Source: an uncultured Chitinophaga sp. (GTDB lineage Bacteria > Bacteroidota > Bacteroidia > Chitinophagales > Chitinophagaceae). From it: 64,000 nucleotides of DNA. The position numbers and the translations under genes were made by a program. How positions within the stretch are numbered: position 1 is the first letter of the stretch; each line of letters begins with the position of its first letter. Shown here one piece after another: positions 63,929 to 64,000 of this stretch. The DNA lies in contig NZ_CABHOU010000073.1 in NCBI RefSeq assembly GCF_902168175.1, positions 23,067-87,066 on the forward strand. Direction: 5' to 3'. The notes under the pieces are model-generated. The model worked only from the letters and a program-made list of their open reading frames with translations, did no database searches and was not told where the DNA came from.

Positions 63929-64000
63929 CTGTCTCTTATACACATCTCCGAGCCCACGAGACTCCTGAGCATCTCGTATGCCGTCTTCTGCTTGAAAAAA
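63929..64000 (+). other. Illumina Nextera adapter read-through (not genomic)
   Basis: CTGTCTCTTATACACATCT (63929-63947) is the Tn5 mosaic end. It is followed by CCGAGCCCACGAGAC (63948-63962), an 8-base index TCCTGAGC (63963-63970), the flow-cell primer part ATCTCGTATGCCGTCTTC and on to 63994, and six A. This is the exact order of a Nextera read-through, so the contig end is artificial. The first C is ambiguous because the true 23S sequence also has C there. Confidence 0.98.

Overview
This window looks like chromosomal DNA of a member of the Bacteroidota, most probably the Chitinophagaceae (inference). The grounds are the division/cell-wall gene order, the short NuoG, DUF4296 and DUF4835 proteins, an OmpA protein with type-3 thrombospondin calcium repeats, and promoters fitting the Bacteroidota pattern TTG-N18/19-TAnnTTTG. 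It is mostly core genome; I see no prophage, insertion sequence, CRISPR array or tRNA gene.

Layout. 1-5 kb, minus strand: CoA-transferase subunits B (partial) and A, two Bacteroidota envelope proteins (DUF4296, DUF4835), coaBC, rpoZ and bamD. 5.0-5.76 kb: an 800-bp divergent regulatory region with DnaA-box-like 9-mers and a 10-bp-periodic MraZ operator. 5.76-21.9 kb, plus strand: the whole dcw cluster mraZ-rsmH-ftsL-ftsI-murE-mraY-murD-ftsW-murG-murC-ftsQ-ftsA-ftsZ, which makes peptidoglycan precursors and builds the divisome. 22-28.6 kb: kup, an OmpA-family porin, a polyprenyl diphosphate synthase and recJ. 28.7-32.8 kb, minus: four tandem paralogous secreted or lipoprotein serine esterases, most followed by their own terminator. 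33-37 kb: htpG, a 1-kb non-coding region with a hairpin-rich island bounded by 40-bp inverted repeats, then rpsF-rpsR-rplI. 37-40 kb: a small secreted protein, a MutS-like ATPase and an orphan MacB/FtsX-type permease.

40.3-53.8 kb, minus: a complete 14-subunit NADH:quinone oxidoreductase operon nuoA-N with a recognisable promoter and terminator; one gap may encode a 45-residue protein. 54-59 kb, minus: two tandem TPR proteins, a PstS-like binding lipoprotein and small membrane proteins. 59.5-61.4 kb, plus: a low-molecular-weight protein tyrosine phosphatase and hisS. 61.4-62.4 kb is empty. Then an SDR oxidoreductase (minus), 5S rRNA and the 3' end of 23S rRNA (minus).

The last 72 bases (63929-64000) are not genomic: they are an Illumina Nextera read-through adapter with an 8-base index and a short A run, which cuts the 23S gene. 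The contig therefore ends in a repeated rRNA operon with untrimmed adapter.

I found no clear new multi-gene system. The best leads are the inverted-repeat island at 35.0-35.6 kb, the DnaA-box/MraZ-box region before mraZ, the esterase array, and the small ORF between nuoE and nuoF.
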